Shown here: piece after piece, positions 60,431-64,000 of the stretch
How positions within the stretch are numbered: the stretch's first letter is position 1
Layout of the letters: every line of letters begins with the position of its first letter
NCBI GenBank assembly: GCA_009760855.2
Contig: WPIO01000010.1
Location: 944,501-1,008,500, forward strand
DNA: 64,000 nt
Reading direction: 5' to 3'
Origin: Cristatella mucedo
Lineage: Eukaryota; Bryozoa; Phylactolaemata; Cristatellidae
Position numbers and translations under genes: made by a program
The notes under the pieces: model-generated
The model's input: the letters and a program-made list of their open reading frames with translations, nothing else
Databases searched by the model: none
Told to the model about the DNA's origin: nothing

Positions 60431-60877
60431 ACTAAGTGATTAGTGGCAACATTTGTAATGTTATCAAGAACAAAATTTTGAGATTTGACATGCACAGGGT
60501 AAACGAATAGATACAATTGTAGTAGGAGCAGGCTCAGTAAAAATAAATAAAGCACCCGTAAGCACACAAAAGACGAATCACAAGGACCCACTCAATGGTG
60601 TAATAAACACGTTTAAGATGCTTTTTTTTTACTCACGTCATATCAGGGGATGTCGTGATGTCAGTCGGGAGGAAGTTCTAGGCTTTAAGATCATTGTAGC
60701 TGAATTTACGATCTCCAAAGGATCTTAGATTCATAAGTCATGAAGTGGAAGCACCATAACCCTGGATGTGCATGAGTTAGCCATATTAACCTGCATTTAT
60801 ATGAATGCGACAGAAGTACTTTAGTATACTGTACTTGTGTGTGTACATGTTGCTGAGCTGCGTTAGTTTAGCCAACA

Positions 60878-61014
60878 AGGTCTAGGGGCTCACTCCAACC
60901 GAAGTCAAGGGAAATGTTTTTTAATAGCCCAAGTTCCGGGCTCTAGCCCAATGGCACGTGCTAAGCGTCCGAATAGAGATTAAGTTCTATTTGGGCGTTA
61001 TACAAATGAATTAC
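60878..61014 (+). mobile_element. SINE-B copy
   Basis: ggtctaggggctcactcc head, B-box-like gggctctagcccaatgg, then aatagagattaagttctatt and tgggcgttatacaaatgaatt. This is the full family tail. Confidence 0.65.
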
Positions 61015-61194
61015 ATTTGTTGTGTGCATACATATGTATGTGCTGATTTGGGTGATGATCTTGGTGCCATGCCATGGCCACAATGCATATACATGGCCTG
61101 CAATTTTGTCCACTTGCTTGTGCTTGCACACATGATAGTATGCATGAAACTTTAATGGATGGGCACATAACCGCCGTGTATATATCAGCACCCG

Positions 61195-62020
61195 TTTGTT
61201 AAGTATGTATAATGTAATGTATCTCCGTCTGGAACTCTATGAAGTCACAAAGACTATGTGGGTGTTATGCAGGAGAGTTTTGTATTGTGCACTCACAGCC
61301 TAATAAGCACCAATCGGTACACATTGGGTAGCCAAGAGACTTAATCTTATGCAAGAAAGAGAAAGTAGCTAGACAATTTGAGTCGGAACAGTGGGTTGTG
61401 AGACGCTTGGCCTGGTAGGGACAAGTTCTTTTACGTAAGCTGGCGACAGAGAAACAAGGGACCTAAAAGTAAGTGATAGAACCTTGAAGTCGATACACAG
61501 CTTGATTGGGAGCCAGTACATGTCGGCGAGAAGTGGTAACTGTGACAATTACGACAGACAAGCCTAGCTGCAGAGTTTTTCACCAACTGTAATCACCTGA
61601 TTGAGTATGCCAAGAAAGAATGCAGCATCCAGGTCCAAGTGCAGGGGTAAGGTGATTGGTCTTAACGACACTGGCCGTGGATTCGAGTCCTGACCTGGTT
61701 GATCCTTCATTTAACTGTTGGAATTGATGGTGACAGCCATGAAGGTACTTTTGCCGCTATCTAAAATGAGGCTATTAATTTAGCTTACCTTATTTTTATG
61801 CTAGAAACTCGTGGACCTATTTGGATGCAGTATCCCTATCTAAGCAAGCCCGAATGTTAGTGATGTTAAGGAGCTGAAATTTGGCTGACTCGACTGTGGA
61901 GCTGATGGGGTCTTCTAGAGAAAGGTAACTTTGGAACAGGACACCTAGATTATATGTAGATGCATCAAAAGATAAGTTAGTGAAGCCGATTTTGAGCGAT
62001 AATCTTTCCATTTTCTGTCA
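61195..62020 (-). mobile_element. L2/CR1-like LINE fragment with an inserted SINE-A
   Basis: The frame at 61817-62011 (minus) reads MERLSLKIGFTNLSFDAST and LSLEDPISSTVESAKFQLLN, close to the spacer LINE (LERLTLKIG..., LSLDDPIGST...). Further toward 61440 come frameshifted remnants of the same C-terminal region, and the element ends in the gagatacattacattatac tail at 61205-61220. A SINE-A interrupts it at about 61640-61785. Confidence 0.72.
61640..61785 (+). mobile_element. SINE-A copy nested in the LINE fragment
   Basis: gcaggggtaaggtgattgg head, B box ggattcgagtcctgacc, body tgacagccatgaaggtactt, end aatgaggctattaatttagctt. Confidence 0.62.
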
Positions 62021-62774
62021 CAAATGGTTCCTATGTCTAAAGAGTTGTTGATATTTTAAAAGTAAATTGAATCAAAAGCTACATAAACATTAATTCAAAC
62101 ATTAATTGAAATTGATTTTCAACTGAGAGTAAATTTGTTATCGTTAGTATTTGTATATGTGCAGTGTGGGGTTCCATTCTAAAGATGAAAAACCTAGTGA
62201 TTGAGCAGTGACGTATGTTTACTAGATGAAGGCATAGGACAAACAACTACCCGAACTTACAGGAGCTTGATACATGCACTATAACATCACTATATTCATC
62301 TAAACATCTTTGTCTTTCTGAATGTATACATCAATCTGTCAGTTGATCTTCTAACTACCTCCAAACTACTTATATTTTATTATTCGCCAACTTACGCCTA
62401 GGATTAAACGGCTTCTTTCTATTATACAAATAAAAAAATTAAAAATCATCACTGATCAAATACCTTCTAGGGATCAGAATGACATTAGCAGTCGGGCTTC
62501 ATACATAACAACGAGATGAGTCAGCCAGCATGTGCACCATATATGTTGTTACCAGAAAGATTGTCCAAACATCATATGAGCTATCACTACTATTTGCAAG
62601 CTCATTTATGGGTATGACTTCTACAAGAATAACAAATTAGGTGTCAAAGACAGCCGAGTTATATGATTTGGCACTCCGCTGCAAAACTTTAGTAAAAAAT
62701 GGGCACACAGTAAAGTAGCAATGTACATAGAAAGCCACCCATCCAGGGTTGACCGACGCTTACTTGAATAAAAA
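62021..62774. other. No gene or repeat recognised
   Basis: AT-rich DNA without long frames. Confidence 0.4.
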
Positions 62775-62925
62775 AAAATTCATTTGTTTAGCGCCATAAG
62801 AGAACTTGATCACTAATCAGGCGCTTCACATACGCCTCGGTGGGGGGGGGGGGCTCGAGCCCACGACCTCAGCCAGACCTTGGTCGGGGCAAGCACCTTA
62901 ACCACTGGACTAAACTAACTACTTT
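62775..62925 (-). mobile_element. SINE-B copy with a poly-G insert
   Basis: Aligns with 52877-53015 along its whole length (cattt...agcgcc...gaact...caggcgcttcacata...gctcgagcccacgacctc). A run of 12 or more G at about 62842-62853 replaces a shorter string. Confidence 0.75.
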
Positions 62926-63015
62926 CATTGATAGAAATTTAATCGAATAAACAAGGCAGTCGGTCAGTTAACATAAGAGTGAGATTATAAGCCAAAACAT
63001 CCAATCATCGTGGTT

Positions 63016-63150
63016 AGCTGATTTAACAGCCTCATTTATCATAGCAGCAAATAACCTTAACGGCTATCATCACTGCTTGCTTTAGGCAAGAAAAGATTGC
63101 CCACTATGGGACTCAAATCCATGACCTGGGTCGCAAAGAGAGAGTGGTAT
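63016..63150 (-). mobile_element. SINE-A copy, diverged
   Basis: agctgatttaacagcctcattt end, taaccttaacggctatcatcactgcttgc body, and B-box-like actatgggactcaaatccatgacc, read from tail to head on the plus strand. Confidence 0.6.
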
Positions 63151-63622
63151 TAGAGTTCATACAGTCCTAAATAATGATCATTGAAACGATCACACCAGTA
63201 CAGTCAGTAGATAAGAGCAGTGTCTTATTATACAATATGAGTATGAGTGGTGCTGAGTGTATATAAGTTAAAAAGTGTGTTTAAGTGTCTGCATGTGAGT
63301 AAAGTAATTCTCGCAAGTATAAAGCATTACTATAAAAATTGATGATAATAATTGCATAATTGTAATTACTGTAAATGCTTGGCACATGCCAGCGCTTGCA
63401 TGCTGCTGAGCTTGTCAAAATGTCGTCACAACCATGAGCTGCATGGAAATCAGAGTTCATTGCCACACTTACATTGCACGTCTACAAACATTTTTGCCTG
63501 TCGTGGGCATCACAACTGTCAGGTCACACCACTTCCCCCCCCACTTGACCTGGCTCTTCATCCAAAACATAAGTAAGGTCCTGCCACACTCTATAGCCAA
63601 ACTATCTGGCACTACGTTTCAG

Positions 63623-63946
63623 CTCAAGTTAAAAAAAATCTTGAAAACGATCACAGCAGATCCGACGAAAAATTCGGTTCAATTTTCAGAAGATAAAGCA
63701 GTAACAATTCAACAAAAACTGGGAATCACAAATTACAGTAGCGCAAATGTAAAACTCGCACCTTACACATACATGTATACAAACGGTAAATTTAAGAATG
63801 CTGTCTCGCCACGCCAAGGAGACAGAAGCAAAAAAGTCAACAGACTTGATCATCATGCTGCAGCAATGACGAAGTCACACCTGAAGCAAAAGCCAAAAAA
63901 GTGTGGGGAAAAGCAGTATGGCTACTCACGACTTAAGAAAATGTGA
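63623..63946 (+). CDS. Lysine-rich open frame at the right edge, possible exon
   Basis: An open frame ends with TGA at 63946. I place its start at the acceptor-like string acgtttcag before 63623, because the upstream part of the frame has no coding look. It encodes about 107 residues that begin LKLKKILKTITADPTKNSVQ, continue with an acidic helix FSEDKAVTIQQKLGITNY and end in a Lys-rich tail. I do not recognise the family. A helix of this FS/T-E-E-A-L kind followed by LGIT is sometimes seen in transposon-derived proteins, so a mobile-element origin is possible. Composition is less AT-rich in third positions than the neighbourhood. Could also be chance. Confidence 0.28.
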   Translation, partial: LKLKKILKTITADPTKNSVQFSEDKAVTIQQKLGITNYSSANVKLAPYTYMYTNGKFKNAVSPRQGDRSKKVNRLDHHAAAMTKSHLKQKPKKCGEKQYGYSRLKKM

Positions 63947-64000
63947 ACTGTTTACCGAAATTGCTCAAAATAGCACACTTCCTTTTTTCATTCTAAAGCA

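Overview
The window looks like nuclear DNA from an invertebrate animal. It has GT-AG spliced genes, long AT, CT and CA microsatellites, tRNA-like SINEs with A and B boxes, and fragments of L2/CR1-type non-LTR retrotransposons. I cannot name the species. The only clearly recognisable cellular gene is Sec16, the scaffold of ER exit sites, and it is present twice.

The dominant structure is a very large inverted repeat. Bases 1-19686 reappear as the reverse complement at 22043-41658. The two arms are collinear along their whole length, and 2.36 kb of unmatched DNA lies between them. The left arm is cut by the window edge, so it may be longer. Each arm carries a Sec16 copy pointing toward the centre, giving a tail-to-tail arrangement. 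The right copy (minus strand, 45326 to 23118) can be assembled by eye into 19 exons whose splice phases all agree. Counted from the first ATG, they give 7197 coding bases: 2398 residues plus a stop. The left copy (plus strand, from base 1 to 18611) has the same exons but lacks most of exon 1, which is outside the window. It carries single-base deletions in exon 9 and exon 13 that break the frame, while the right copy is open at both sites. The left copy is therefore either a decaying duplicate or carries sequence errors.

The spacer (19687-22042) holds a frameshifted, 5'-truncated L2/CR1-like LINE and a TGTTG...CAACA element of about 290 bp that recurs at 54324-54591. The same LINE 3' tail is found on its own in the arms and near 60.2 kb. 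A related tail ends one of the two SINE families, which suggests that SINE is mobilised by this LINE.

From 45.3 to 64 kb I see no complete gene. The DNA holds a probable intron or 5' region of the right Sec16 copy, more SINEs, at least three LINE remnants on the minus strand (55.84-56.11, 57.77-58.38 and 61.20-62.02 kb), microsatellites and long stretches with nothing recognisable. A single open reading frame at the right edge (about 63623-63946) could be an exon of another gene.

The main open question is whether the inverted repeat is a real chromosomal palindrome or two haplotypes joined head-on through a repeat during assembly. The arms differ by small tandem copy-number changes and by microsatellite structure. 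That argues against simple fold-back copying of one molecule but fits either two alleles or an older duplication.
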